Assembly (NCBI GenBank): GCA_029838215.1
Contig: JALGVI010000014.1
Location: 1 to 46,688 of the forward strand
Length of the DNA: 46,688 bases
Source: Candidatus Helarchaeota archaeon
GTDB taxonomy: Archaea > Asgardarchaeota > Lokiarchaeia > Helarchaeales > RDOG01
Direction: 5' to 3'
The translations under genes and the position numbers were made by a program. Shown here piece by piece: positions 1 to 7,611 of this stretch. A model generated the notes under the pieces. That model did no database searches. It saw nothing but the letters and a program-made list of their open reading frames with translations, and was not told where the DNA came from. Position 1 is the first letter of the stretch, and the number at the start of each line of letters is the position of its first letter.

Positions 1-81
1 CTCCCACCTCCTGAGCGTCTTCGTGCAGACTCCCAAGAAACTTGCCGCCTCGCCGATCCTGAAATGCAGTCCCGATCTCAT
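1..81 (-). CDS. IS607-type resolvase (TnpA), N-terminal fragment cut by window edge
   Basis: Reading leftward from an ATG at 81-79, the frame is open to the window edge and gives 27 residues ending at codon 1-3. The stretch RIGEAASFLGVCTKTLRRWE has the MerR-like winged-helix N-terminus that IS607-family serine recombinases use to bind element ends (IGEAA..LGVS..TLRRWE pattern). The catalytic serine domain and any TnpB lie outside the window. The bases here are clearly richer in G and C than the rest of the window, which fits an element acquired from elsewhere. An ordinary MerR-family regulator is the alternative, because only the HTH is visible. Confidence 0.6.
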   Translation of the reverse strand, partial: MRSGLHFRIGEAASFLGVCTKTLRRWE

Positions 82-150
82 GAGAAACGTGTTAGAACTC
101 GCCGTACTTGAACCGGCGTGTCATCTCGGTATTTCTCCCCTTTATCAATG
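1..150 (-). mobile_element. Terminal part of a probable IS607-family insertion sequence
   Basis: The resolvase start codon lies at 79-81. Between it and about position 145 the sequence stays GC-richer and contains a small inverted repeat (GCCG and CGGC arms around 100-118), as expected for an element end upstream of tnpA. From about 150 onward composition becomes AT-rich like the rest of the window. The exact end cannot be fixed, since IS607 elements lack terminal inverted repeats and target duplications. Confidence 0.4.
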
Positions 151-180
151 TCCAACTTTTTATAGGGTTTCGCGCACTAG

Positions 181-411
181 TTAATTACTGCGATTTCACC
201 TTTAACAATTAGGTGGAATCTTTGCCAAGGGACAACTAAGCTGATTGGTGGTGAATCTATTGATGTTATTTGGATAGCACTGAGTGATTTTAATCAAGAC
301 GTGTTTAGGTTTCTAAATACTCATTTAGAAGATGGAACGAAAAATTTTTATTTACAGGAATATCCAAGTTTCACCAAGCTGATGAGTAACCTTTTATTTT
401 ACTTTGTATGA
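181..411 (+). pseudogene. Reading frame without a start codon, likely a truncated gene remnant
   Basis: A frame of 76 codons is open from just after a TAG at 178-180 to a TGA at 409-411, but has no in-frame ATG, GTG or TTG. The product has a protein-like composition (for example GGESIDVIWIALSDFNQDVF followed by a Phe/Leu-rich end). It sits between the insertion-sequence end and the TRAPP-like gene starting 15 nt later. The simplest reading is the 3' part of a gene that lost its beginning when the mobile element inserted. I do not recognise the family; a chance open frame remains possible. Confidence 0.3.
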
Positions 412-426
412 AAAATTTGATGGGAA

Positions 427-960
427 ATGATAATGGAAGTTTTTAAAGAAATACCATTTAAGATCATGACCAGCGACGAAATGCTTGAAAGTGAATTTAT
501 ATCCGAAATAATATCCATTTTTTATGGTCAATTAGTTCCCAAGCTATTAGCAAAGTTTGAAAATGACAATCAAAAGGTAACAGACGTTTTGATGGAGTTT
601 GGAAGACGTTCAAGAGCAAAATTTACTAATTATTGGCTTCCTAAAAGTAAATCTGTGATAAATATTGTCAAGGAAAGTTATCAAGCAATTATGAAAAGAA
701 AGTTAAAGAAGATCATTACTATAGAAAAAAATAAGAGATGGATAATGGTCGATGATAGTTGTGTCATGTGCTGGGAGGGAATCGAATTCGTTGGGAACGT
801 GCATTATTGTACTTTTATGGCTGGAGTTATCGAAGGGTGTTTTGATTCCTTAAGGGTGAAAGAAGGATTTGAGCATCTTCCTATCGTAAAAGCCAAAACA
901 ATTTCATCAAGGGCGTGTGGGGATAAAGATTGTAGGCACGAGTTCTGGGTAGTGGGATAA
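427..960 (+). CDS. TRAPP/V4R-fold protein (Bet3-like), first of a tandem pair
   Basis: 177 residues. The N-terminal half is helical (LMEFGRRSRAKFTNYWL, about 56-72). The C-terminal half has the V4R/TRAPP layout: a strand with CVMCWEGIEF (about 112-121), a Cys followed by an AGVIEG helix (about 128-137), then AKTISSRACGDKDCRHEF (about 156-173). V4R (4-vinyl-reductase) and TRAPP Bet3 domains share this fold; in eukaryotes TRAPP subunits act in vesicle tethering as Rab exchange factors. CxxC plus the C-terminal CGDxxC could bind a metal, as some V4R domains do. It abuts the next gene with no gap (TAA then ATG), so the two are co-translated and possibly form a heterodimer. A second ATG two codons in is an equal start. 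Fold assignment is by motif pattern only. Confidence 0.6.
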   Translation: MIMEVFKEIPFKIMTSDEMLESEFISEIISIFYGQLVPKLLAKFENDNQKVTDVLMEFGRRSRAKFTNYWLPKSKSVINIVKESYQAIMKRKLKKIITIEKNKRWIMVDDSCVMCWEGIEFVGNVHYCTFMAGVIEGCFDSLRVKEGFEHLPIVKAKTISSRACGDKDCRHEFWVVG

Positions 961-1584
961 ATGGTCAGAAATCACAACACAAGATTTCAGAAATTCTTGG
1001 CAGGAATAGGAAAAAGAGTCCTTCGATTAAGAAAGAAAAAAATGAATACCTTATTTCTTAATATCGTAATCTTAGAATATGTTCGTATATTACAAGAGTA
1101 CTTATATGATGGAAATTTAGAGGACTCCTTAAAATCATTTTATGAAATCGGTAAAATTGCGGGGAATGACTTAATAATAGAAAATTTAAACACTTTAAAA
1201 TTGATACTCTCAAAAGATATTCAAGATTCACCATTAATGATAAGAGTTGCATCGTACTTAGCCTTTGGTGAAGATATTCCCAAGAGAAACATTCATTTCA
1301 TTCCAAAAGGCACAGATGATGATGAATATGATAGGCTTACTTGGTCATATGAACGATGTATATTCTGCTCTGGTTTGGAAGAAGAGAAGGAGTTAGTTAT
1401 AAACAAGGAAACCATGGGGAAACAAACATGGGGTTGTCAAGTTGCTGGCATTTTCGAATCCATAACACAAACCATACAAGAATATATTGGAAATAAATAT
1501 AAGATTAAATGTAAAGAGACAAAATGCTTGATGAAAGGGGATACCTATAATGAATATACCATGTGGTTCATTCCCCTTGAGTGA
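961..1584 (+). CDS. TRAPP/Bet3-like protein, second of a tandem pair
   Basis: 207 residues, starting directly after the previous stop. The C-terminal part resembles Bet3-type TRAPP subunits: a WSYERCIFCSGLEEE segment (about 123-137), a helix WGCQVAGIFESITQTIQEYI (about 157-176), then ETKCLMKGDTYNEYTMWFIP near the end, matching the TRAPP pattern of a Cys-Gly-containing helix, a GDG-like turn and a final strand. An ATG at 1042 after a basic stretch (RKKK) could be the true start, removing 27 residues. In eukaryotes TRAPP subunits assemble as pairs of related paralogs, and the tandem arrangement here suggests a heterodimer. No membrane segment or signal is seen. Confidence 0.55.
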   Translation: MVRNHNTRFQKFLAGIGKRVLRLRKKKMNTLFLNIVILEYVRILQEYLYDGNLEDSLKSFYEIGKIAGNDLIIENLNTLKLILSKDIQDSPLMIRVASYLAFGEDIPKRNIHFIPKGTDDDEYDRLTWSYERCIFCSGLEEEKELVINKETMGKQTWGCQVAGIFESITQTIQEYIGNKYKIKCKETKCLMKGDTYNEYTMWFIPLE

Positions 1585-1593
1585 AATCATGAA

Positions 1594-1775
1594 TTAATCG
1601 CCGATTTCTTCGTCAATCATTGAGATTGCACTTTCGGGAATCTTTTTCAAGTTGGAGGATTATTGTCGTCTTCTTCGATGCGTGCTCCAAGTGCGTCCAA
1701 GAGACAGATTAACTGCTTGCTGGTTGTAGGAGCGGTTATTTCTTGTAAACGAATGGTATCAAAATTTTGTATAAA
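1594..1775 (-). pseudogene. Broken C-terminal continuation of the upstream coiled-coil gene
   Basis: Directly after the TGA that ends the coiled-coil gene (1776-1778), the same frame continues for 42 codons to a TGA at 1647-1649 and contains the segment TSKQLICLLDALGARIEE. After a shift of frame it continues as SNLKKIPESAISMIDEEIGD to a TAA at 1594-1596. This resembles the short 'xxKQxxxLxxLG ... A..xI' module found at C-termini of various proteins. One in-frame stop plus one frameshift indicate a decayed domain, or sequencing errors in an intact longer gene. Confidence 0.45.
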
Positions 1776-2294
1776 TCATTTTTTCTTTTTTCTTTTGGAC
1801 TTCGCCTTTCTTTTCTTTTCTTTTGATTGCGTGATTGCTTTATCGACGATTCGTCTCGCACGTTCTCTGGCTTTTGTTTTTGCCAAGAGATTATTGATCC
1901 CCATCATTATGACATTATTGAAGTATAATTCGATTTCAGGGTCTTTAACGACTTCTATTCCTCTCTCTTTCATTGCTTTTTTTATGTTTTCGAGGTTTAG
2001 GAAGTTATATTCCTTTGTTTGCAGGCTTTCTTTGACTCGAGAGATTTTTACGGCTTGTTTTTGTTCAATTTCTTGAAGGTTTCGAATAATTGCGAAAGCC
2101 CATTCATCGAGTTCTTTTATTTCAATCAAATCTTTGAAGGCTTTATCTTCTTTTATTCGTTGAAAATGGGATGAAATTTCTTTCATTTCATTCATTATTT
2201 CCCCTAATCGTTTCAAATTGGTGAAGCGTTTCTCGAGAGTTTCTAGTAATTGCTCAAATTCTTCCAAATCTTTCACCTGTTCCCATCTATTCAT
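1776..2294 (-). CDS. Coiled-coil protein with Lys-rich tail, unknown function
   Basis: 172 residues, almost entirely predicted alpha-helical with heptad-like Leu/Ile spacing (LEEFEQLLETLEKRF and similar) and many Glu/Lys. The last 15 residues are a basic tail (KEKKRKAKSKRKKKK) that could touch nucleic acid or membrane. No enzyme motif is visible. The basic tail ends at a TGA after which the frame stays open and encodes a recognisable small module (see 1594-1775), so the natural protein may have been longer. The gene is convergent with the TRAPP-like pair and divergent from the DHH phosphoesterase gene. Confidence 0.6.
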   Translation of the reverse strand: MNRWEQVKDLEEFEQLLETLEKRFTNLKRLGEIMNEMKEISSHFQRIKEDKAFKDLIEIKELDEWAFAIIRNLQEIEQKQAVKISRVKESLQTKEYNFLNLENIKKAMKERGIEVVKDPEIELYFNNVIMMGINNLLAKTKARERARRIVDKAITQSKEKKRKAKSKRKKKK

Positions 2295-2430
2295 TATTTT
2301 GATGGTTAATTAGGTTTTTTTCAAATTTCATTCCTATGAATCTTTCTCTTTGATCGGAAATAAATCGTGCATTATTTTTATTCTTTTTCCTTCTTCCCCT
2401 GAGTTTATATTAGAGTTTTCGAATGAAATG

Positions 2431-2437
2431 TTTAAAA
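2431..2437 (+). promoter_or_regulatory. TATA box of the DHH gene (leaderless)
   Basis: TTTAAAA with its centre 26 nt before the ATG at 2460. Archaeal transcription starts about 25 nt after the TATA centre, so the message should begin at or next to the start codon. No Shine-Dalgarno sequence is present, consistent with leaderless translation. Confidence 0.5.
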
Positions 2438-2459
2438 ACGTGTTTTTTTAGCATGATGG

Positions 2460-3968
2460 ATGGTGTTAGTTCTGGGAACGCCCCAAAAGGATGCATTTTA
2501 TAAGAAGGCAAAGAAATTAGGACGTAAACTAAAGTCTTGGAACGTGAATGAAAAAGTCTTGGTCATTGGGCATCGTGATGGAGATGGCATGGCTGCGGCA
2601 TCCGTGTCATATCAGGGGTTGAGACATTTAGGGTTTCAAGATATTGAACCCGTGATTTTGTTATCTCCTGAAGAAGATGTAATTGATGAATATTTAAACG
2701 AGTTTCAACCCAAATACGTGCTCACTTGCGACATTTGTTCAAGTTTTGACGAATTTTTCGCCACTCGTGTTGAAGATTATATCATAACGGATCATCATCC
2801 GAATAAGAGTAATTTTTATGGTCCAAATAATCTCAATTGTATCGAGTTTGGATTTGAAGATGAAAAAGATGCTTCGGGCTCAACAACAGTATTTTGCCTT
2901 TTTTTTCCATTATTTCCCTTGAGTTTATGGGAAACGAAAGATGGGCAAGTAATGATAAGTCATGCAATTGCAGGAGCAATGAGCGATTTTCAGTTTACTA
3001 ATGACAATATAACCGGAATCAATGAAGATGTTGTTAAGTTGGGCGTGTCTAAAGGTGCGCTAATTGTGAGTCGAGGCATAAACTTGTTTGGCAGAAGCAT
3101 GTATCCTGTTCATGTTACTCTTTCGCGTGCTAATATTCCTCAGCTTACTTATGTTGAATGTTTAGAGTTCATGAGAGGACTGGGCATTCATTTAAAAAAT
3201 GGAGATGGACTTTGGCGCAGAATCGTTGATTTAACAAAAAGCGAGCAGCAACGCATTATAGAAGAATTGCTTCTTTATCTAAAGGCATTGCAATTTCCCG
3301 ATCCCATTCAAATCGTAAAGCGATTAATTCTTGGAAACACCTTTGATTTGCCGGGGTTAAAGCATCTACCCTGCACGGATTTAGAAGATGGGCGAAAAAC
3401 TTTGGATCCGAGAGAGATATATCACGTGATCAATTACTGTTGCCGCAGGGGAAAGGCACATCTTGCCTTTCAGTTGCTCAATTTTGAAGAAGTAGAGCCC
3501 GAAGTTATAAAGGAAGTCCGGCGGTTGCATTTGAAAGGAGATCAAGAGATCGTTCAAGCCATTCAAGCAGTTGAAGCGGGAAAAATTCAAATGGATTTTG
3601 ATTTTGATGGGCGATTCCTATTTGCAGATTTCACGGATGTAATATATTATGATCAGGTTGGCGTGGCTGCAGGAGTCATAATGAACATTCATCCACAATT
3701 AGAGCTAGTTGCTTCGGCTTGTCACCACGAATATGACATGTATAAGGTTAGCGTTCGTGCGTCAGAAAGAGTGTGGAATAGCACGGATAATAGCGGGTCA
3801 TTGGCTGATGCAAATAGGGTGTTTGAAAAAACGAAAGAGAAATTAGGTGTCGACTTCCAATCGGGAGGACACCGTTTCGCCTGTTCGGCATATATCCCAA
3901 AAACAGCAATACATGTTCTTGTAGAACTCCTCAAGGAATATTATTCAACGTTAAAATTCACAAGATGA
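2460..3968 (+). CDS. DHH-family phosphoesterase, archaeal RecJ-like
   Basis: 502 residues. Motif I is GHRDGDGMAAA (37-47; metal-binding His38, Asp40, Asp42), another Asp lies in the TCDICSS segment near 91, and the DHH signature is TDHHP (110-114). A DHHA1-type C-terminus has SGGHRFACSA near 468-477, the glycine-rich substrate loop. The family hydrolyses phosphodiester bonds with Mn; archaeal members include RecJ/GAN nucleases that bind GINS, nanoRNases and oligonucleotide phosphatases. The insert of about 200 residues between the DHH and DHHA1 parts resembles archaeal RecJ-like proteins more than short NrnA. The start is supported by a TATA box 26 nt upstream. The substrate cannot be decided from sequence. 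Confidence 0.8.
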   Translation: MVLVLGTPQKDAFYKKAKKLGRKLKSWNVNEKVLVIGHRDGDGMAAASVSYQGLRHLGFQDIEPVILLSPEEDVIDEYLNEFQPKYVLTCDICSSFDEFFATRVEDYIITDHHPNKSNFYGPNNLNCIEFGFEDEKDASGSTTVFCLFFPLFPLSLWETKDGQVMISHAIAGAMSDFQFTNDNITGINEDVVKLGVSKGALIVSRGINLFGRSMYPVHVTLSRANIPQLTYVECLEFMRGLGIHLKNGDGLWRRIVDLTKSEQQRIIEELLLYLKALQFPDPIQIVKRLILGNTFDLPGLKHLPCTDLEDGRKTLDPREIYHVINYCCRRGKAHLAFQLLNFEEVEPEVIKEVRRLHLKGDQEIVQAIQAVEAGKIQMDFDFDGRFLFADFTDVIYYDQVGVAAGVIMNIHPQLELVASACHHEYDMYKVSVRASERVWNSTDNSGSLADANRVFEKTKEKLGVDFQSGGHRFACSAYIPKTAIHVLVELLKEYYSTLKFTR

Positions 3969-3985
3969 TTTAAAGAATGCATTTC

Positions 3986-4903
3986 TTAATGCATTTTGAG
4001 CCATTCCCGCATTTTTAGCCACCCGCCTTGCTCTACAATCGCAGGATCGGAGTAGGTACAATGAAATGCATCTTTCAACTCGATGAACTGTTTATCCGTT
4101 GTTTTTAACTTATCAAAAAAATCGCGAACTGCTTCAGGAGGAACTAAAAGATCTCCCGTTCCTTGAATGACAAGAACGGGACAAGTTAGATTAGGTGCAG
4201 ATCTAAATGCTTTTTTCACCCATTTATTTACTTGAAGAAGGTACCGAATTGAGATTTTCTTGAGACGATAGTCGTCCACTTGATCGTATTCTTGTCGGAG
4301 TGGATTTCTTGAGCTGACTTTTTGTCTCTTGGCGATATTGACCAAAGGTTTTTCTTTTTTAAATGGATAGATGAGTGCGAAACATGGTAATTGAAGAATA
4401 TCTGTAATGGAAAAATTTATGCTTGTTTTCACGGCGGGACCTGTAAGGATGAGACCTGAAGCCGCGTCTGGATATATAGCTGCGAGGTTGATTGAAAGAC
4501 ATCCTCCCATGCTTTGACCCATCAAAAAGATGGGTATGCCAGGGTGTTTTATTTTTAAATAGGAGATAAATTCATTAACTTGATCTATTAACTCACGGAA
4601 ATTAATTATATCGCCTTTTGGTCCTGACGACCGGCCATGTCCTTTAAGATCTAATGCATAAACGGCGATATCATTTTGAATTACTTGGTCGGCGACCAGC
4701 ACGAAGAATTCGCCATGAGCAGCAAGACCGTGTATGCCCAACACGATTTTTTCGGTATTTTTTGCAGGCCAAGCACGATAAAACAGGCGATCTCCAGAAG
4801 AAGACGTGAAATAATCCTCAAGTCCTTGATTTGCAATGGGATTCACGCGCATCTTCTGCATCAGGTCGTGGTATTGCATTTTTTTTAAGGGTTTAGAAGC
4901 CAT
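3986..4903 (-). CDS. Alpha/beta hydrolase, monoacylglycerol lipase/lysophospholipase type
   Basis: 305 residues. The fold is shown by LGIHGLAAHGEFF (oxyanion strand-turn, about 55-67), DLKGHGRSSGPKGD (about 99-112), the nucleophile elbow GQSMGG (Ser near 130), the acid in GTGDLLVPPEA and the catalytic His in DAFHCTYSDP (about 282-291). HGxxxH-type and GHGRSxGxxG signatures match the monoacylglycerol lipase/PldB family (Hydrolase_4), which cleaves fatty acyl esters of glycerol or lysophospholipids. No signal peptide, so it is cytosolic. It is convergent with the DHH gene, 17 nt away. It could supply fatty acids to the acyl-CoA dehydrogenases encoded later in the window; that link is inference. 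Confidence 0.8.
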   Translation of the reverse strand: MASKPLKKMQYHDLMQKMRVNPIANQGLEDYFTSSSGDRLFYRAWPAKNTEKIVLGIHGLAAHGEFFVLVADQVIQNDIAVYALDLKGHGRSSGPKGDIINFRELIDQVNEFISYLKIKHPGIPIFLMGQSMGGCLSINLAAIYPDAASGLILTGPAVKTSINFSITDILQLPCFALIYPFKKEKPLVNIAKRQKVSSRNPLRQEYDQVDDYRLKKISIRYLLQVNKWVKKAFRSAPNLTCPVLVIQGTGDLLVPPEAVRDFFDKLKTTDKQFIELKDAFHCTYSDPAIVEQGGWLKMREWLKMH

Positions 4904-4939
4904 TTTAATTCAACTTTTAGATTTCTAATAAGTATATTT

Positions 4940-5365
4940 TCATTCTTGCATTGTCGTTATTGTCAATATTTTTTTAGGTCCGTTTAAAATTAGAATGATA
5001 AATTCCAATAATTGCCTACCAATGAGAATTTCATAACAAGTAGGATACGTATCGATTTCAATGGTAAGGGATAGCGAGATTTCAGGGATTACTACTTGAC
5101 CCAAAGCCGTGCGGAGCTTGAATTTTTCACCAACAATGGTTTCAGCAAATGAAATTTGATCTGGGGGCAGTTCCGTGGTCATCAAGTTTAGTTTTTCAAA
5201 AATTTTTAATGGTACTAAAATAAATCCGTCATATCCGGTATCTATAAGACCGTTTACGATACCTTTTTTGGGGTGAAGGAAATTGCCTGTAAGGTCTTGG
5301 ATTTTTAGAGGGAGATAAGGGGCATGGATTTCTGAATTGAACGGTTTATCGTAAACAATTTTCAA
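4940..5365 (-). CDS. Retropepsin-like (clan AA) aspartic protease family protein
   Basis: 141 residues. The single active-site-like motif is LIDTGYDGFILVP (about 40-52, Asp42-Thr-Gly), followed by beta-rich sequence and a final GRQLLEFIIL element that corresponds to the hydrophobic-hydrophobic-Gly after the active site in retropepsins. Such one-motif proteins act as homodimers. The start ATG overlaps the stop of the upstream RHH-like gene by 4 nt (ATGA), so the two are translationally coupled. The pairing of a small DNA-binding protein with an aspartic-protease-like partner resembles a toxin-antitoxin layout, but no toxicity can be read from sequence. Confidence 0.65.
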   Translation of the reverse strand: MKIVYDKPFNSEIHAPYLPLKIQDLTGNFLHPKKGIVNGLIDTGYDGFILVPLKIFEKLNLMTTELPPDQISFAETIVGEKFKLRTALGQVVIPEISLSLTIEIDTYPTCYEILIGRQLLEFIILILNGPKKILTITTMQE

Positions 5366-5745
5366 GTAGTCCGACTCCCGAGACCAAATGTTCTTTTTCT
5401 CATTTTTTTACCTATTTGGAAAATGTAACACGGTTTACCAACAAGATTTCGGGATTTTATATCTTCAATGATTTCTTCGCGTGCATCTCTAATGGTTTGG
5501 AGGTCGCCATTACTAATCAAGCCCCACTTTTGAAAATGGCTTTTTTCTAAATCTCTGATAATGGAGCGGTATGTGGTCAAATTCTTCTTGCGTTCATTTT
5601 CTTCTGCTGTGGACTGGTTTTTTGCATCTATCCAATCTTTTATTGCGAGTGTCAATGCTTCTCCAACTTTAAGACCGTGTTCCATTGCTTTTGCTTTAAA
5701 TTTAGCATAAGTCTCTTTATCGATTCCCCGAATCAATATTGACAT
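5362..5745 (-). CDS. Ribbon-helix-helix-like (antitoxin-type) DNA-binding protein
   Basis: 127 residues from the ATG at 5745, chosen over the GTG nine bases upstream because GGTG sits 6 nt before it. The N-terminus MSILIRGIDKETYAKFKAKA followed by HGLKVGEALTLAIKDWID (about 22-40) has the beta-strand/helix/helix pattern of RHH or Arc/VapB-type antitoxins. The rest is charged and ends in a basic stretch (KKMRKR). It overlaps the aspartic-protease-like gene by 4 nt and has a perfect inverted repeat over its TATA box, which suggests autorepression. Assignment to RHH is by pattern. Confidence 0.6.
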   Translation of the reverse strand: MSILIRGIDKETYAKFKAKAMEHGLKVGEALTLAIKDWIDAKNQSTAEENERKKNLTTYRSIIRDLEKSHFQKWGLISNGDLQTIRDAREEIIEDIKSRNLVGKPCYIFQIGKKMRKRTFGLGSRTT

Positions 5746-5766
5746 GTTTTTCACCTAGTATATTTT

Positions 5767-5791
5767 GATATCTTTGATATATAAAGATATC
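5767..5791 (-). promoter_or_regulatory. Inverted repeat over the TATA box of the RHH/protease pair (operator)
   Basis: GATATCTTT and AAAGATATC form perfect 9-bp arms separated by 7 nt, 22 nt upstream of the start codon. The centre contains the minus-strand TATA-like TTTATATAT. A dimeric protein bound here would block TBP, so the first gene product is the natural candidate repressor. A further half-like site (AATATCTTTT) lies at about 5811-5820. Confidence 0.55.
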
Positions 5792-5899
5792 ATCAAGCTT
5801 TATATCGTAGAATATCTTTTTTATCCAAACGATTCAACTATTGTTGTATTTATGACAAATTCTTAATGCTACAGAGAAATTGCTTATTGAGGTGAAAGC

Positions 5900-6697
5900 G
5901 TGTCAGGAGAAAATAGCGACAAGGTTTTTGATCTAATGGATCAAACAAAGCGAGCTCATGCGGAACACGTTTGGAACATAATTAAAAATAGGCGAGCAAT
6001 GCGATGGATCTATTCACTGGAAGAAAAGCCCATTCCAAAAGAGTTCTTTGATAAGGTTATTGATGCGGGCTGTCAAGCACCGAGTCCTGAAAACTATCAA
6101 CCTTGGGAGTTTATCGTGGTTACCGACCATGAAACTCGAAAGGCAATTCGCCGGTTTGGAGAAATCTTTTGCAAGTACATGTTTGGAGGTGGGCAAATAA
6201 CGTGGAAAGAAGTGTCCACGTGGCGATTTGGTTACATGCAAAAGCCACATGCTATCGGATCATCTACTGCATTAATGGGTACTGGTTGGCTCATGGAGTA
6301 TATTGAAAAGGCAGCCGTTATCGCCATAGCTTGTCATCAAGGATTAGTGGGTGCAAAGCATTTCACTCATGTTGTTCCAATAACTGCGCAACAATTGGCT
6401 TCCCGAATGGCAATGGGTTGTTCATTCATGGCAGCACAAAACATGATGTTAATGGCTCACGCACTCGGATTAGGGTCTTGTTATTATAATTTTCCGATAT
6501 CAAGTCCTGCAGCCGAGGCAAAAATTGCAAATCTACTCAACGTGGATTATCCTGAATATGAAATAATTGGATTTGTTTCATTAGCTTGGCCCCTCTTTCC
6601 GAGATCTCGAGGACCAAATCGGTCGAATCCAGAAATGAAAGCGTGGCACAACAAATTAGGTAATCCTTGGAAAAATTTCGCGGAGGAATCAAAATGA
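5900..6697 (+). CDS. Nitroreductase-family FMN oxidoreductase
   Basis: 265 residues, from a GTG preceded by GGTGA 5-6 nt upstream. RRAMRWIYSLEEKPIP then APSPENYQPWEFIVV (about 33-75) is the nitroreductase N-terminal signature: Arg-rich FMN phosphate site and the Pro-Ser-xxN-xQPW flavin loop. GLGSCYYNFP (about 190-199) and the C-terminal GFVSLAWP complete the fold. Family members reduce nitro groups, quinones, halotyrosines or other electron-poor compounds with a flavin. An insert of about 60 residues (about 95-155) between the conserved blocks makes it longer than the usual 180-220 residues. It overlaps the next gene by 4 nt, so the two probably work together. Confidence 0.8.
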   Translation: MSGENSDKVFDLMDQTKRAHAEHVWNIIKNRRAMRWIYSLEEKPIPKEFFDKVIDAGCQAPSPENYQPWEFIVVTDHETRKAIRRFGEIFCKYMFGGGQITWKEVSTWRFGYMQKPHAIGSSTALMGTGWLMEYIEKAAVIAIACHQGLVGAKHFTHVVPITAQQLASRMAMGCSFMAAQNMMLMAHALGLGSCYYNFPISSPAAEAKIANLLNVDYPEYEIIGFVSLAWPLFPRSRGPNRSNPEMKAWHNKLGNPWKNFAEESK

Positions 6698-7509
6698 GCA
6701 AGCCCTTTCATTTGCGAATTGTTAAACGGATCTTGAATTCTGCCGTTAAATGGGATATTTTAACGAAACGTTCTACAGTAGGGATGTGGCAGGCTCTAAC
6801 ATCAACCCGAGAACTCATGTACATGATTTTTCATGATGTTGGGGAAATTCTTGTTAATGAACTTAAACCACAAGGTGATTCTGTTGACGAAGGAATCAAC
6901 CTCCTTGAATGGACTATTAATAATACTTTAGATATTGAAGTTGAAGTTGAAGGTGATAAACTCATTCTAAAGCGTTGTCCTTTCGATAAAATGCGTTCGG
7001 ATTTCTTTACCCAAGAACCCTTCAAGGAAGTGCCGTATATTTGGAACTGTGCATATCTTTTCTGTCGTCCGGTAATGATCGCAGTTTTAAAAAATTATTC
7101 AAATAAACTCACTATTGAAGTAGGTCAGAATCGTCCGACAGAACACATGAAAAATAACTCTTGTGATTCTTGCACGTTTCGAGTCGTTCCTTGCGAAGAA
7201 GAAACGTTTTCTCAGGCAATTACTTGTGGAAATGAATTTCGAGTTTCTATTTGTAAAAAGGAAATTCAATGCAGTTATGGATTAGGTCTATTACGTAATT
7301 ACCGTGATCCTGAATGCAAGCCCGAATTAAAACAGGATTGTCCTTGTTTTGAAAAGATTTCTGCTGATGACCTTCCCATTATTTATAGAGAACGTGAGTT
7401 CTTCAAAGAACTTCCTGATGGACATAATCCGCATCATATCATTGAAGATCCGAGCCTTCGAGAAGATCCGAAGAAACCCTGCAGTGATGTCTCGAGTTTT
7501 GTAATGTAA
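6694..7509 (+). CDS. Cysteine-rich protein of unknown function coupled to nitroreductase
   Basis: 271 residues from the ATG at 6694, which has GGAGG 7 nt upstream and overlaps the nitroreductase stop (ATGA). It has about fifteen cysteines: KRCPFD (about 100), WNCAYLFCRP (about 120-129), NSCDSCTF, then clusters at ITCGNEF, ISICKKEIQC, PECKPE and DCPCFE in the second half. The first half, with an NCAYLFC helix followed by a strand and a CxxCTFRV segment, is reminiscent of V4R or amino-thiazoline-hydrolase-like domains, weakly. The cysteine-rich half could bind Fe-S clusters or zinc and act as electron donor to the flavoenzyme; that is inference. Confidence 0.6.
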   Translation: MSKPFHLRIVKRILNSAVKWDILTKRSTVGMWQALTSTRELMYMIFHDVGEILVNELKPQGDSVDEGINLLEWTINNTLDIEVEVEGDKLILKRCPFDKMRSDFFTQEPFKEVPYIWNCAYLFCRPVMIAVLKNYSNKLTIEVGQNRPTEHMKNNSCDSCTFRVVPCEEETFSQAITCGNEFRVSICKKEIQCSYGLGLLRNYRDPECKPELKQDCPCFEKISADDLPIIYREREFFKELPDGHNPHHIIEDPSLREDPKKPCSDVSSFVM

Positions 7510-7611
7510 TTTTTTCCTTTTTTTTATTTAATTCATTTCTCGAATATTTTTTATGACATTCTCACGATTTTTAATCTCTCAATTAAAAAAAATAGAAGAA
7601 TTTCTCGTTCG

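Noticed and set aside
1776..1778. TGA after the Lys-rich tail as another selenocysteine codon
   Set aside because: No cysteine motif surrounds it and a frameshift follows downstream, so decay or error explains it better.
1663..2076. Plus-strand open frame of 137 codons
   Set aside because: It is the antisense of the coiled-coil gene and its broken tail; its Phe/Ser-rich product reflects the Lys/Glu codons on the other strand.
3969..3995. Repeated AATGCATT between two convergent genes
   Set aside because: Two short palindromes lying partly within coding sequence; no convincing hairpin with a T-run.
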